A DNA stretch of 64,000 nt from the NCBI GenBank assembly GCA_945859605.1, contig OX243817.1, forward strand, positions 25,399,069 through 25,463,068. The letters are read 5' to 3'. The notes below the pieces were generated by a model that had not been told where the DNA came from, did not search any database, and saw only the letters and a list, made by a program, of their open reading frames with translations. The position numbers and the translations under genes were made by a program. This document shows, piece by piece, positions 11,118 through 20,901 of this stretch. Position 1 is the first letter of the stretch. The number at the start of each line of letters is the position of its first letter. The DNA is from Lumbricus rubellus (lineage: Eukaryota; Annelida; Clitellata; Crassiclitellata; Lumbricidae).

Positions 11118-14100
11118 ATGGCCACGTTTCTTCCGTCCTTTCCTGAGTTTGACGTAGACGGCGAACCAACCTCCGTTGGTCCAAGGTGGGAAAAATGGTT
11201 GTCTCGTTTCGAAAACATGCTGACCGCCATGTCGATCGACGACAGCGTCAGACAAAAAGCACTTCTTCTCCATCTGGCTGGGTCTAGAGTGTATGAAATC
11301 GCTGAAACGCTCTCCATGACGCCGGCAAACGATGAGACGAATGTATTTACAGCTGCTAAAGATGCCCTTACGCTGCATTTCAAGCCGAAGAAAAACATCC
11401 AGTTCGAGACCTACGTCTTCCGGTCGACGAAGCAAGAACCAGGAGAGTCCCTCGACCAGTATCAGGTACGTTTACGAACTCTTGCAAAGCATTGTGAATT
11501 TGCAGACGCTGACAAAGAAATCTTAGCACAAATAATTCAGTCATGCACTTCAAACACCTTGAGACGTCGCGCTTTAAGAAATCCAACAATTACTCTGCCT
11601 GAGCTTCTAGACATGGCTCGAACGATGGATTTGGCAGAACGCCAAGCAACCGAAATCGAATCTAAGACAACAAGCCCCAATGACTATGCTCTCAATGCGC
11701 TAAACCTGGGAAACGGTTCAAGTAAAAAAGATAGACGGGGTCTACAAAGACAACCAAATGAACAAAAATGTTTCAATTGTGGAGGGACGTATCCTCATGA
11801 TGCAGGAAAACAGTCTTGCCCCGCTTTTCAAAAGACATGTTATCGGTGCTCGAAAAAAAATCACTTCTCGAGGTGCTGTAGACAAAAATCAGAATACGGT
11901 TTGGATGAAAGAGCGTTCCCCTCACGCACAGAAGAAGCACCTCACCGCCTTCATGCCATATACGCAAAACGCCAGGTGAACATTGATGAGAAACCGAGCA
12001 GTGTAGACAATTTTGTTTTTGTGGTTAGTGACGAACTCCGTGGTTTTCCTCATGCGACACTACTAGTGAACGGATGTCCAATATCCGTAATAATTGACTC
12101 GGGAGCCGCAGTCAACGTATTGGACACTTTAGAACTGAACAAGATGAAGCCGAGGCCAAATCTACAAAATACACAAATGAAAATTTATTCCTATGGAACG
12201 CAGGTGGCTCTACCGCTGCGGGGTTGTTTCGAGGCAGAAGTACGAAGCAGTGGGACAGAGGTGAGGACAGTATTCTATGTCGCGGACGGTCATCATGGTT
12301 CGTTGCTATCGTGTGACACTGCGCTGAAGCTGGGACTTATACAGTTCTCCACGAATCGTCTAACCATCAGCCCCGAACCGAATATACAGTCTATCATTGC
12401 TCGTTTCCCACAGCTCTTCAATGGAATTGGTAAACTGAAAGATTACCAGATTAAACTTCACATTAACAACGACATAACACCTGTAGCCCAAAAAGCTCGT
12501 CCAATACCATTTCATATGAGAGCTAAAGTTGAAGCTGAACTTGAGAAACTGCTCAACGAGGGCATCATTGAACCAGCAAGTGGACCCACACCTTGGATTT
12601 CACCAGTTGTAGTTGCGCTGAAGCCCAAGAGCCCGGATGAGGTTCGACTTTGCGTTGACATGAGATGGGCAAATCGGGCTGTGAAACGCGAACGTCATCC
12701 TATGCCAGGCATTGATGACCTAATTTTTGCTGTAAATGGGTCAACTGTTTTTAGCAAGCTGGATCTTCGTTCAGGCTACCACCAAGTCGAGCTAAACCCT
12801 GAGTCTCGATACATCACTACATTTGCCACACACCATGGTTTGTTCCGTTACAAGCGCCTCAATTTTGGAATCTCATCGGCCAGTGAGTGCTTCCAGAACA
12901 TCATCAGACAACTCATTGGGGGCATAAAAGGATCATTGAACATAAGTGATGATATCCTGGTGTTTGGGAGATCACAGAAGGAACATGATCGTGCACTAAA
13001 TGAGGTCTTGAACAGATTGCATAAAGGCGGTCTAACTTTGAATGCATCAAAGTGTGAATTCAACAAGGACACAATCAGTTTTTTTGGACATATTTTTTCC
13101 AAAGAAGGCGTATCAGTGGATCCGTCCAAGGTCAAGGTCCTTCAGCAAATGAAGCCACCCACCAACATATCAGAACTGCGGAGCTTCTTGGGTATGGTGA
13201 CGTATTGTGCTCGATATGTCAAGAACATTTCAAACGTTCTGGCACCGCTGCGACAGCTGCTGCATGCTGACGAGGAATGGAGTTGGTTGGAGGAACAACA
13301 ACATGCGTTCCAGAACATCAAGGACCTGATTGCTGAAAGCACAACGCTGGCTTATTTCGACCCTCGTTTGTCAACAGCTTTGATCACGGATGCTGGACCA
13401 GACGGTCTGGGAGCGGTTCTGTCACAGATCTCTCTTGATGGCACAAGAAAAATAATTGCTTTTGCAAGCAGAGTTTTGACAGACACTGAGAAAAGATATT
13501 CACAACTAGAAAAGGAAATGCTCGGAGTTGTGTATGGATGTGAGCACTTCCGGGTGTACCTTTGTGGCGCACCATTCAGACTGATCATTGACAACAAGCC
13601 ATTAGAACAGATTCTCAGCCATCCTGGAAAGAAACTGCCAATCCGATTGGAAAGATGGAGCATGCGGTTGCTCCCATACAGTTTTCAGGTCGAAGCTATC
13701 TCGACAAACGACAACCCAGCCGATTATCTGTCTCGTCACCCGAAGAAGGAAATTGGAGACGTGGAAGTGATAGAAGCAGACATGGAAGCGGAAATAAACC
13801 TGATAATCACTATGACACTACCTAAAGCGATGACGAGAGATGATATTCAAAGGGAAACACAACTGGACGAAGCATTGGTTAAGGTGATCAACTATATAAG
13901 CAACGGAAAATGGCCATCAGGTAATAAAATAACTGACGATGTTCGACCATTCTACATCTTGAGAGATGAGTTGTCCCTATCTCCAGGTGATGATATGGTA
14001 CTAAGAGGATCAAGAATTGTACTACCGACAACACTTCGAGTAATTGTAATTGTAATTGTAATCGAACATTTATATAGCGCCACTTCAAGAGAACTCCTCA

Positions 14101-14204
14101 GAGGCGCTCCCGACCTGACACCAAACCATAATCAAAGAGAATGGTTTTCAAACGCTTGCGGAAAAGGGGCAAAGAAAGACAAAGAAGTTCATTACGGAGA
14201 CTAA
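11118..14204 (+). CDS. Gypsy Gag-Pol polyprotein, N-terminal part (gag, PR, RT, RNase H)
   Basis: A single frame encodes gag and most of pol. Residues 1-190 are the gag helical region. Two zinc knuckles follow (C218-x2-C221..C234 and C241-x2-C244-x4-H249). The aspartic protease motif IIDSGAA centres on D327. The reverse transcriptase spans about 440-700 with FSKLDLRSGYHQV and the catalytic box ISDDILVFG, where serine (S610) replaces the usual tyrosine. RNase H (about 750-870) shows ITDAGPDGLGAVLSQ, LEKEMLGVVYG and IDNKPLEQ. The element's own frame ends near residue 974. The last ~54 codons and the stop read into the antisense strand of an inserted LINE, so the polyprotein is cut off before integrase. 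The start is the first ATG, 37 bases after the LTR. The encoded pol cannot be complete. Confidence 0.93.
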   Translation: MATFLPSFPEFDVDGEPTSVGPRWEKWLSRFENMLTAMSIDDSVRQKALLLHLAGSRVYEIAETLSMTPANDETNVFTAAKDALTLHFKPKKNIQFETYVFRSTKQEPGESLDQYQVRLRTLAKHCEFADADKEILAQIIQSCTSNTLRRRALRNPTITLPELLDMARTMDLAERQATEIESKTTSPNDYALNALNLGNGSSKKDRRGLQRQPNEQKCFNCGGTYPHDAGKQSCPAFQKTCYRCSKKNHFSRCCRQKSEYGLDERAFPSRTEEAPHRLHAIYAKRQVNIDEKPSSVDNFVFVVSDELRGFPHATLLVNGCPISVIIDSGAAVNVLDTLELNKMKPRPNLQNTQMKIYSYGTQVALPLRGCFEAEVRSSGTEVRTVFYVADGHHGSLLSCDTALKLGLIQFSTNRLTISPEPNIQSIIARFPQLFNGIGKLKDYQIKLHINNDITPVAQKARPIPFHMRAKVEAELEKLLNEGIIEPASGPTPWISPVVVALKPKSPDEVRLCVDMRWANRAVKRERHPMPGIDDLIFAVNGSTVFSKLDLRSGYHQVELNPESRYITTFATHHGLFRYKRLNFGISSASECFQNIIRQLIGGIKGSLNISDDILVFGRSQKEHDRALNEVLNRLHKGGLTLNASKCEFNKDTISFFGHIFSKEGVSVDPSKVKVLQQMKPPTNISELRSFLGMVTYCARYVKNISNVLAPLRQLLHADEEWSWLEEQQHAFQNIKDLIAESTTLAYFDPRLSTALITDAGPDGLGAVLSQISLDGTRKIIAFASRVLTDTEKRYSQLEKEMLGVVYGCEHFRVYLCGAPFRLIIDNKPLEQILSHPGKKLPIRLERWSMRLLPYSFQVEAISTNDNPADYLSRHPKKEIGDVEVIEADMEAEINLIITMTLPKAMTRDDIQRETQLDEALVKVINYISNGKWPSGNKITDDVRPFYILRDELSLSPGDDMVLRGSRIVLPTTLRVIVIVIVIEHLYSATSRELLRGAPDLTPNHNQREWFSNACGKGAKKDKEVHYGD

Positions 14205-15160
14205 TAGGTAACTTATTCCAGAAAGACGGACCGACCATAGCAAAACTTCTATGCAGCACTGTGGAAGATCGAGCCCTAGGAACAACCAGGTCACCATGCG
14301 TTGCAGAGCGAAGGAATCTACGGCCTGGAATGGATAGCACAGGCACACAAAGTTCCATAAGATAGATCGGAGCTTGGCCTGCTAGGCAATTACGCATGAG
14401 CATTAGAATCTTAAACTCAATACGTTTTTGCATAGGCAACCAGTGCAGTTCCTCCCGTATAAAACTTGATATATGCCCAAACTTTGGAATGCCACCAATC
14501 AGACGAGCTGCAGCATTAAGGACAGATTGTAACTTATTAATGCGTGAAAGAGTTAAGCCCGCATAAATGGCACTGCCATAGTCAACTCTCGTGCATATAA
14601 ATGCATGCATCAGAGTAGTGACAGCTTTAGTTGTAAGAGAGCGACGCACCGAGCGAATCTGACGAAGATGGTAGAAACAAGTACGACATACATTTCTCAC
14701 GTGATCAGAAAGGGTCAATTCCTGGTCCAAGGTCACACCCAAATCACGCACAGTGGTAGAAAAAGTCATTCCAGGAAAGCAATGTTGCAGATTTTGCATA
14801 TCAACTTTAGAAACTTGCATGCGACTACCAACCCAAATAAACTGTGTTTTTCCAGGATTAAGCCTGAGGCGGTTGGATGACATCCAGGCGCTAATCGTTT
14901 CCGAAGTCATGAGAATTTTCTCTACTAGTGAGATAGCCTCTAAAGCTGGCCCCTGGACGTATGCCTGAGTATCATCAGCATATTGATGTGCCGCAACCCC
15001 CACAGAAGACAGGATCTTATTTAAGTCAGAAGTATACAAAATGTAGAGCAAAGGCCCTAAAATAGAACCTTGTGGAAGGCCAAAGGAGACCCTGGACCAG
15101 TCAGATCGGGTAGAGCCAAAAACCACAGACTGGCTGCGTCCAGAAAGAAAAGCCCGCAAC
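14040..15160 (-). mobile_element. 5'-truncated L2/CR1-type LINE inside Gypsy pol
   Basis: A minus-strand insertion separates Gypsy RNase H from integrase. The Gypsy frame leaves at TTLR (codon ending 14039) and resumes at QAIQTAHEGHQ (15163). The 3' end at 14040-14060 is a short ATTACA tandem tail, preceded by the GGAGCGCCTCTGAG..GGCGCTATATAA 3' motif shared with other LINE tails here. It starts within the RT domain. No clear target duplication was found, which is common for L2/CR1 elements. Confidence 0.9.
14098..15160 (-). CDS. non-LTR reverse transcriptase, C-terminal part (partial)
   Basis: The frame covers the later RT motifs and the C-terminal domain of an L2/CR1-type element: GLPQGSILGPLLY, the catalytic QYADDTQAY, LNPGKTQFIWVG, VRDLGVTLDQELTLSDHV, then RVDYGSAIYAGL and EELHWLPMQKRIEFKI. 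The 3' stop is native (14098-14100). The open frame continues upstream to 15195 only because it runs into antisense Gypsy sequence, so the true N-terminal edge is the truncation point near 15160. The endonuclease and early RT motifs are absent, so the copy is immobile. The ~350 codons have no internal stop or frameshift, which fits a recent insertion. Confidence 0.88.
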
Positions 15161-15162
15161 CA

Positions 15163-16398
15163 CAAGCAATACAAACAGCTCATGAAGGTCACCAAGGAAT
15201 TGTGAAAACAAAGGCATTCCTAAGAACGAAAGTTTGGTTTCCAGGAATCGACGTGCTAGTGGAGAAACACATCGGCAATTGCACAGCCTGTCAGATTGTG
15301 ACAGACACCAAGCGACCCGAGCCTCTGAAGATGTCGCCTCTGCCGTCGAGAGTGTGGACCGAGCTGTCAGCCGATTTTTACGGACCATTGCCATCAGGGG
15401 GTCACTTACTTGTCATCATCGACGATTATTCAAGATTTCCAGTGGTCGAGCTGGCGAGCAATGTCTCGGCAGACAGTGTTATACCAATCTTTGAAAGAGT
15501 TTTTTCCACGTTCGGCACTCCCGCGATACTGAGGACTGACAATGGGGCGCCTTTCCAGAGCCGGGCATTCAAAGAATTCTCTTTGTACATGGGATTCCAT
15601 CATAGACGGGTAACACCATGTTATCCACAAGCGAACGGAGAATGTGAGCGGTTCATGAGAAACATTGGCAAATCTATGCGCATCGCCCATACCATGGGGC
15701 TCGATTGGAGGTCAGAATTACAGAAATTCTTACGAAACTATCGTGCTACTCCCCACTCCACACTCCAGAAAGCGCCTGCGGATATTATCTTCTCCAATTC
15801 TTTTCGAACACGATTTCCTGAGAGTGATAATACATCTGCAGAGGATAAATTCGGTCTCGTAGAGAGAGATGAAAAATCTAAGGATAAGATGAAACGCTAT
15901 GCTGATCACAGAAGGAGGGCAAGAGTTAAAGACCTAACGGTTGGAGACTCTGTTCTGGTCCGACAACATACAAAGAGCAAGACCATGCCACCATTTGACC
16001 CCGATCCATTCACAGTGATTGCAATAAAAGGATCAATGATAACAGGAGAAAGAAAAGGCAAGCAAATGACCAGGAATGCATCTTTCTTCAAAAAATTCAA
16101 CAGTCCAATGTCGGCCCCATCCACGAACCCAACACGGCCGGAAGTAATCGATGAGCTGGAAGAGGAAATCATGCCTAAGCAGGGTCAAAGATCACCAGCA
16201 CCACACAGTCGAAACGGCACACCACATCTCGGGCAAGACGAATTGCAACCTCAGGACGAATTGCAACCTCCACCAGTCGAACAGACGCAGAGACATGATC
16301 CTCCACCTGTTCCAAATTCTGCAGACACACCTGAACAACTCCCGAGGCGCTATCCCCAAAGAGTGAACCGGCGTCGGCCATCTTGGCTGCAATGGTAA
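15163..16398 (+). CDS. Gypsy integrase, C-terminal part of Pol
   Basis: This is the continuation of the Gypsy polyprotein after the LINE insertion, so it has no start codon of its own. It opens with an H2C2 zinc-binding domain (AHEGHQG..HIGNCTACQ). The catalytic core carries the DDE acids in SADFYGPL, LRTDNGAPFQ and ANGECERFMRN. The C-terminal domain GDSVLVRQHTKSK..FTVIAIKGSMI..RNASFFKKF follows. The extreme C-terminus contains a short perfect tandem repeat (QDELQP twice) and ends 241 bases before the 3' LTR. It joins viral cDNA to host DNA in an intact element. Here it is disconnected from RT. The open frame actually begins at 15070, but codons before about 15163 are LINE antisense. Confidence 0.92.
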   Translation, partial: QAIQTAHEGHQGIVKTKAFLRTKVWFPGIDVLVEKHIGNCTACQIVTDTKRPEPLKMSPLPSRVWTELSADFYGPLPSGGHLLVIIDDYSRFPVVELASNVSADSVIPIFERVFSTFGTPAILRTDNGAPFQSRAFKEFSLYMGFHHRRVTPCYPQANGECERFMRNIGKSMRIAHTMGLDWRSELQKFLRNYRATPHSTLQKAPADIIFSNSFRTRFPESDNTSAEDKFGLVERDEKSKDKMKRYADHRRRARVKDLTVGDSVLVRQHTKSKTMPPFDPDPFTVIAIKGSMITGERKGKQMTRNASFFKKFNSPMSAPSTNPTRPEVIDELEEEIMPKQGQRSPAPHSRNGTPHLGQDELQPQDELQPPPVEQTQRHDPPPVPNSADTPEQLPRRYPQRVNRRRPSWLQW

Positions 16399-16625
16399 CG
16401 CCACAGGTCAAGGACACAATGGTGCTTCAGTTCTGTCGAACTCTCAGCACTCTTCAGTTGATTTCCCAAGATCTGTTGTGTAAACTTTCAATGTCCCCAA
16501 ATTTAAATGTGTTAATTTTAATGATCCCAAATGCATTGGTGTTCACTTTTAAAAAGGCAGTGTCCTTAGTTCTGTTGACGTTCTGCACCAGCCTAGCTAA
16601 CTTTCAGTTTGTTAAGACTTTATTT

Positions 16626-16638
16626 GAAGAGGGGAAGG
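16626..16638 (+). promoter_or_regulatory. polypurine tract
   Basis: GAAGAGGGGAAGG lies two bases before the 3' LTR and is the expected plus-strand primer of the Gypsy element. Confidence 0.85.
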
Positions 16639-16639
16639 T

Positions 16640-16793
16640 TGTAGTGTTTAAGGATAATTATAAATGCGCTATATAACTGATAGTGAACGATAGGTGGCGC
16701 TAGCGTCAGAAAGAGTAGGACTCTATGTACGAACTGGGATGAAGAAGGACTTGCTTTATCGTTAAGTAATAAACGAAGTGTTAAAACATTACA
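16640..16793 (+). repeat. 3' LTR
   Basis: Identical over all 154 bases to the 5' LTR at 10927-11080. It is followed by GACTAT (16794-16799), the copy of the 6 bases preceding the 5' LTR. Confidence 0.95.
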
Positions 16794-17195
16794 GACTATA
16801 TTCTAAAACAAAATCTCTGGGGAGAGAATATTTCCTCCGTCGATGAAATAAAGTGTGAATTGGGCTACAGTTGCATAAAATTTAGGCTATTATAGACGAG
16901 CAGGTTAAACGGTTAGCTTAAGTTGATAAATTATTTAGCAAGAAAATATAAAGGCAAACACTTTTATATCAGAAAATTTCCTCCAACACAGAGTTTCAAC
17001 CAGGGGAAGCTCTGTTTCGGGGGAGACCTTATATCGGAGGCGATTTTATATTGTGACAGCGGCCACCAGTGACATATATAATTATATAGTTCTATATGCA
17101 CATTTGTTTTTCTGTTTCCTTTTCTTGCGCTTCGACATGTAGCCTAATTAGGTGCAACTTGGTAACCTGCCTTGGATTTGTCTCATTTTCACATA

Positions 17196-17199
<4 letters not shown>

Positions 17200-17250
<51 letters not shown>

Positions 17251-17465
17251 CAAATATATATATATATATAACAAATCAAGACTTCGACCGCGTACGCTGA
17301 AGCATACGTGTCACAGCACATATACCAATGTGCACTTCTGTAGATCCATAATAATAATAATAATAATTACGACGATTTATATGGCGCAGTAACACAGCCA
17401 TGCCGTTACAATATACATAGTCCTATGTGTGTGCTAGTGTGTGTGTGTGTGTGTGTGTGTTTGTG
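17200..17465. repeat. AT, ATA and TG microsatellites upstream of copy 1
   Basis: Alternating TA runs at about 17203-17270, ATA repeats near 17350 and TG repeats near 17436-17460. A TA run also lies upstream of copies 2, 3 and 4 (26835, 31513, 36088), so it is part of the ancestral 5' flank. The Tyr/Ile-rich frames here are artefacts. Confidence 0.9.
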
Positions 17466-17536
17466 CGAATTATTGATGGGTGCTAGTTTCAGTAGTAGCC
17501 TAAAAGGCTAATCCTAGAGAAACTTATATGAAGTTC

Positions 17537-17608
17537 GTGTTATCAAACCATTTGCACAGCGAAGTTGAATGTCCGATACGATGGAAATATCTGCAATATG
17601 AAAAGGCC
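17537..17608 (+). promoter_or_regulatory. conserved proximal upstream block, copy 1
   Basis: GTGTTATCAAACCATTTGC..AGTTGAATGTCCGAT..TCTGCAATATGAAAAGGCC is the best conserved non-coding block among the array genes (see 27004-27080, 31622-31693, 36215-36286, 45522-45596). It ends 101 bases before the start codon. The AATATTTAAA core of the other copies, AATATGAAAA here, is a TATA-like candidate. The promoter role is inferred from conservation and position. Confidence 0.5.
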
Positions 17609-17709
17609 ATAATCGCACTCAGGAAGCTACAAATTTTATGCATTTGTCAGTAAGCTGTGCCTCCTTGTAATAACTGACAGAAACTGAGAGAGAAACGAAA
17701 CGGTGCAAG

Positions 17710-20700
17710 ATGCCGACCATTGCCATCTGCAGTCTGCTGATCATCTTAACAGCGTTGGCATTTCCGCTTTCAACCGAAGCTCAGACAACAGGTAGAAATA
17801 TCAGCCACCGGTTAAAACGATGGTGCCGTATTCGTGCAGTCGACCCGCTGATGCATGGTATTATACGGAAAAAATTGACCGAGGAAATGTTGAACCTGAT
17901 TGAGTACAAGTTGACATTCAGGAATTACAGCTACAATCCGATGACAACCAACGTCACTCGTTACCACAAAGCTGACACTTGGTCTCGGGTTTCGACTTAC
18001 CAAGGTCAGATCCTGCTCTCCCTCGCCTTCAACTACGGAGTTCTCTCCCTCATGACGCTGACATCCGGAACCAATTCCACGAAAGTAGAACTAGAGGACA
18101 TTCCCAGCGGATGTATCGGAGATTTGCCAGAGGAGCAGAAAGTGGAATTGGTGCGGCAGCTACTGATGAGGGACTTCAAAGAAGATGGAAATATGTCGGT
18201 CGTCGGGGAAGGTAGGGTATGTAACATACAAATTATGAATCAGTCTGGCTACGCCAAGTTCACTGACCACTGTTGCTTTGTAGATAATCTTACGCAGGCG
18301 CAGGTCTGCCAGTTAAATGAAGCCAACCAGTGGCTTAGTTTCATATGGGCGATGATAGCCGCTGTTAGATACGGGGTTTTGCTCTTTGGCCCTCTGCTTT
18401 TTCTCTCCACCATCGCAAAACTGGTCAATCAAAAGATTCCATACGTTGTGAATTTAGTGGAGCCACTACAGAAGACAGTTCTACTCTCCCAAGATGAAGA
18501 TGACATCAACAATTTCAGAGTGAAAAGATGCGTCAATCTAAAGAACCTTAAAAGTGACGATCTACCAAAGTTAATGAAATCTTTATACAGGAGGAAGCGT
18601 TCCATTGAGTCTAATTGCAAGTTGTTGGATGGAAAACCGTTCCGTTGTTTTATCTACGAATATCGGATCTTGGTACATTACACGCGACTCCTCGTGGAAG
18701 ATGAGGTTCCGATTGGATTATGGAAACTGATTTTGAAATCGGTGTTCTTCTGCGAACTACGCGAAGTGGGACCATTTGTCGACTGCTGTAAACAGAGCAT
18801 GTGTAAGTTGTGCTCGAGTATCTGCAAAATATGCCCTATTTTTCCGTGGATCAAGTTCTGGAAGGCGATCGGACTCACTCTGCTTGTTCTTCTTCTACCG
18901 ACGCCATACTATCTTCGCCTTCTCATATTCTACTTTTTCGAACAAGAGGAGATAATGTTGCGAACTGAGGCTGTGACTAGGATGGGACTGAAAATGAGCT
19001 TTGAGAATAGCATTGTCCATTATCTGCTTCCCACGCACCCGTTGTTAATCGGCATTTACGTCACCTACTTTATCATTGCTATAACCTTTGCTTTCGCGTC
19101 GAAGATGAAAGAAAGCCCGTTTCAGAAGATCATTCTAGGCAGTTTTGAAGATCTTCATAATCTCTCGTGGTTTGGCATTTTGCATATGATGGTTTCGAAT
19201 GTGATCTGGCCTTTTGAAGCGTTTGGAATATTTGCAATCTTCATCGTATTCATATATTGGCCCATCGTTTTGCCCATTACATGTCTTGTTTCTGTCGGTT
19301 ACTGTCTACCCACAATTTATCTGACAATACGAATGTTTTTCCATTCGAATACGTCAATCCTGGACAGACTCTTTAAACCTGCATTCGTTAAAACGATGGA
19401 AAGTAGTCAACAATTGTTCGAGATGAAAACCTTTTGGAAGTTATTCTTTGGTTCCGACGAAAAGAACAGCAACGACACAAAGACGAACGATCCTGAAAGT
19501 GGTAAATATATGCGCAGGATGGTCAAGACGACATTTATAGCTGAATCCGAAGTTGATAAGATGGTAAGCTACAATCGAAGCACACCACGTCAACTGTCTA
19601 AAAGTACGAAAGAGGAGGCGCCAGAAACGAATAACTGGATATCCAGATTTGGGAACATTGCAGTTCATACATGTACAGCGACGTTCTGTGTCGTTGCCAT
19701 GTATTCAGTTCTGATAATTCTGTCCGAATGCATTGGCTGTCTTGTCGAGATCGTAGTCTTCACGATAATGGGTGTCATCGTCAACGCTGGTGCCCTGCTC
19801 AAGTACGTCTCTCTAGCTATGCTTATCCTCGTCTACGTCTACGATAGTTTGAACAATGTCGAGAAGAAGTACTTAAAGCTAAACAAAGCTCTCTTCAACG
19901 ACGTTAGAGACCGAGTCAAGGGAGTAGAAGAAGAGACAAGCAAGCCATCCGACCTGCAGGAGAACACCGGGTTCAAATCTCAGGAACTCAGCGAGCAAGG
20001 GAGCTACGAAGCATCAGATGACATCGCAAAGGATATGTCTCGCTACTGGTTTATCAACGATCTCGTTCTACTTGTCGACAAAGAAGATGTGCCTCGAATC
20101 CCAAAGAAACTTTTTGATGAAGTTTGTCAGATCGATGTGACCGGTGTGCCTGGACCTGTATATCAAGGTCTCTTGACTGCTCTAAAATCCTTTGCAAAAA
20201 TGGCCGTTTTTGTAATTTTCGTCTTCCTTGCAATCCTGTCTTTCGCATCTGCTAATGGACTGTCTTCGACGACCCAGACAATCGCTGCCCTTGCCGGAGG
20301 ATCAGTGCCGCTGCTTTTGAAAACGTTCATACAAATGCCGAAGCCAGACGTCGACATGGGAACGGTCAGCTTCAAGAACAAACTAGACGAGGTTGTCAAG
20401 AATTTCTACCAGTTCTGGCCGATTAACGATTTTTGCTTCCAGATGCAGGAAAGAAGGGAAGGTGTTTCGGCAGACGACGATTTGCCTATTGAGTGTGATA
20501 ATCCCGTGGAAGACTCGAGAGAAGGCACCTCTGAAAAAATTCCGGGTATTTTTATGCTCGGTCAGCATCACGGCATTGTAACGAGAAAAAAGAGCAACAA
20601 AGGTGAACTAGCAAAGCTTATGCGTAGAGAAAATGGACCGGAGGTAGACATACTAATAATATTGCCAAAGGAGTTTGAAGAGCGTAAACATTTGTCGAAG

Positions 20701-20901
20701 TTTGGTACAACGGAGAAGAGTAAAGAGGACGAAGCAAGTGCTTCTGTTAACAAACGCGGTTCAAATTGGAGAGGTGTGATAAAGAGCACGAAACGACGTC
20801 CAAGAAAAGACTTCAATGATGACGTCACTCAAAAAGAGAGCAGTGGAGTGTTTTTTAAAGAAGAGCAACTTCTGGCGCTGTCCAACCTAAGCGTTGCTTA
20901 A
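17710..20901 (+). CDS. multi-pass membrane protein, array copy 1 (1063 aa)
   Basis: I do not recognise a named family. Residues 1-25 form a signal peptide ending near TEAQ. An ectodomain follows (26-205) with several N-glycosylation sequons (NIS 30, NYS 72, NVT 81, NST 122, NMS 161, NQS 177, NLT 193) and cysteines. Hydrophobic segments lie near 208-238, 383-408, 446-464, 490-545 (two or three), 655-678, 680-710, 825-848 and 852-872. Regions 255-300, 575-645 and the tail after 910 vary most between copies. The block RYWFINDLVLLVDKEDVPR..FYQFWPINDFCF (778-909) is nearly invariant. Basic motifs RVKR (270) and RRKRS (295) resemble proprotein-convertase sites, but their side of the membrane is unknown. 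The start matches the GTGCAAG-ATG context of the other copies. No intron is visible. It groups with copy 5. Confidence 0.9.
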   Translation: MPTIAICSLLIILTALAFPLSTEAQTTGRNISHRLKRWCRIRAVDPLMHGIIRKKLTEEMLNLIEYKLTFRNYSYNPMTTNVTRYHKADTWSRVSTYQGQILLSLAFNYGVLSLMTLTSGTNSTKVELEDIPSGCIGDLPEEQKVELVRQLLMRDFKEDGNMSVVGEGRVCNIQIMNQSGYAKFTDHCCFVDNLTQAQVCQLNEANQWLSFIWAMIAAVRYGVLLFGPLLFLSTIAKLVNQKIPYVVNLVEPLQKTVLLSQDEDDINNFRVKRCVNLKNLKSDDLPKLMKSLYRRKRSIESNCKLLDGKPFRCFIYEYRILVHYTRLLVEDEVPIGLWKLILKSVFFCELREVGPFVDCCKQSMCKLCSSICKICPIFPWIKFWKAIGLTLLVLLLPTPYYLRLLIFYFFEQEEIMLRTEAVTRMGLKMSFENSIVHYLLPTHPLLIGIYVTYFIIAITFAFASKMKESPFQKIILGSFEDLHNLSWFGILHMMVSNVIWPFEAFGIFAIFIVFIYWPIVLPITCLVSVGYCLPTIYLTIRMFFHSNTSILDRLFKPAFVKTMESSQQLFEMKTFWKLFFGSDEKNSNDTKTNDPESGKYMRRMVKTTFIAESEVDKMVSYNRSTPRQLSKSTKEEAPETNNWISRFGNIAVHTCTATFCVVAMYSVLIILSECIGCLVEIVVFTIMGVIVNAGALLKYVSLAMLILVYVYDSLNNVEKKYLKLNKALFNDVRDRVKGVEEETSKPSDLQENTGFKSQELSEQGSYEASDDIAKDMSRYWFINDLVLLVDKEDVPRIPKKLFDEVCQIDVTGVPGPVYQGLLTALKSFAKMAVFVIFVFLAILSFASANGLSSTTQTIAALAGGSVPLLLKTFIQMPKPDVDMGTVSFKNKLDEVVKNFYQFWPINDFCFQMQERREGVSADDDLPIECDNPVEDSREGTSEKIPGIFMLGQHHGIVTRKKSNKGELAKLMRRENGPEVDILIILPKEFEERKHLSKFGTTEKSKEDEASASVNKRGSNWRGVIKSTKRRPRKDFNDDVTQKESSGVFFKEEQLLALSNLSVA

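Larger units (their letters stand above)
10927..16793 (+). mobile_element. Ty3/Gypsy LTR retrotransposon with nested LINE
   Basis: It has two identical 154-bp LTRs beginning TGTAG and ending TTACA, a 6-bp flank duplication GACTAT (10921-10926 and 16794-16799), a primer-site region right after the 5' LTR (TTTGGCGACGAGGAAT), a gag-protease-RT-RNase H frame, an integrase frame and a polypurine tract before the 3' LTR. The order RT, RNase H, integrase is that of Ty3/Gypsy. A 5'-truncated L2/CR1-type LINE interrupts pol at about 14040-15160. No envelope-like frame is present. Identical LTRs mean the insertion is recent. Confidence 0.95.

Noticed and set aside
17092..17274. Tyr/Ile repeat frames
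   Set aside because: They are translation of a TA microsatellite.
18150..18190. CTGATGAG followed by GAAG, hammerhead-like string
   Set aside because: It falls in conserved coding sequence (LLMRDFKED) and lacks the CGAAA core and stems.
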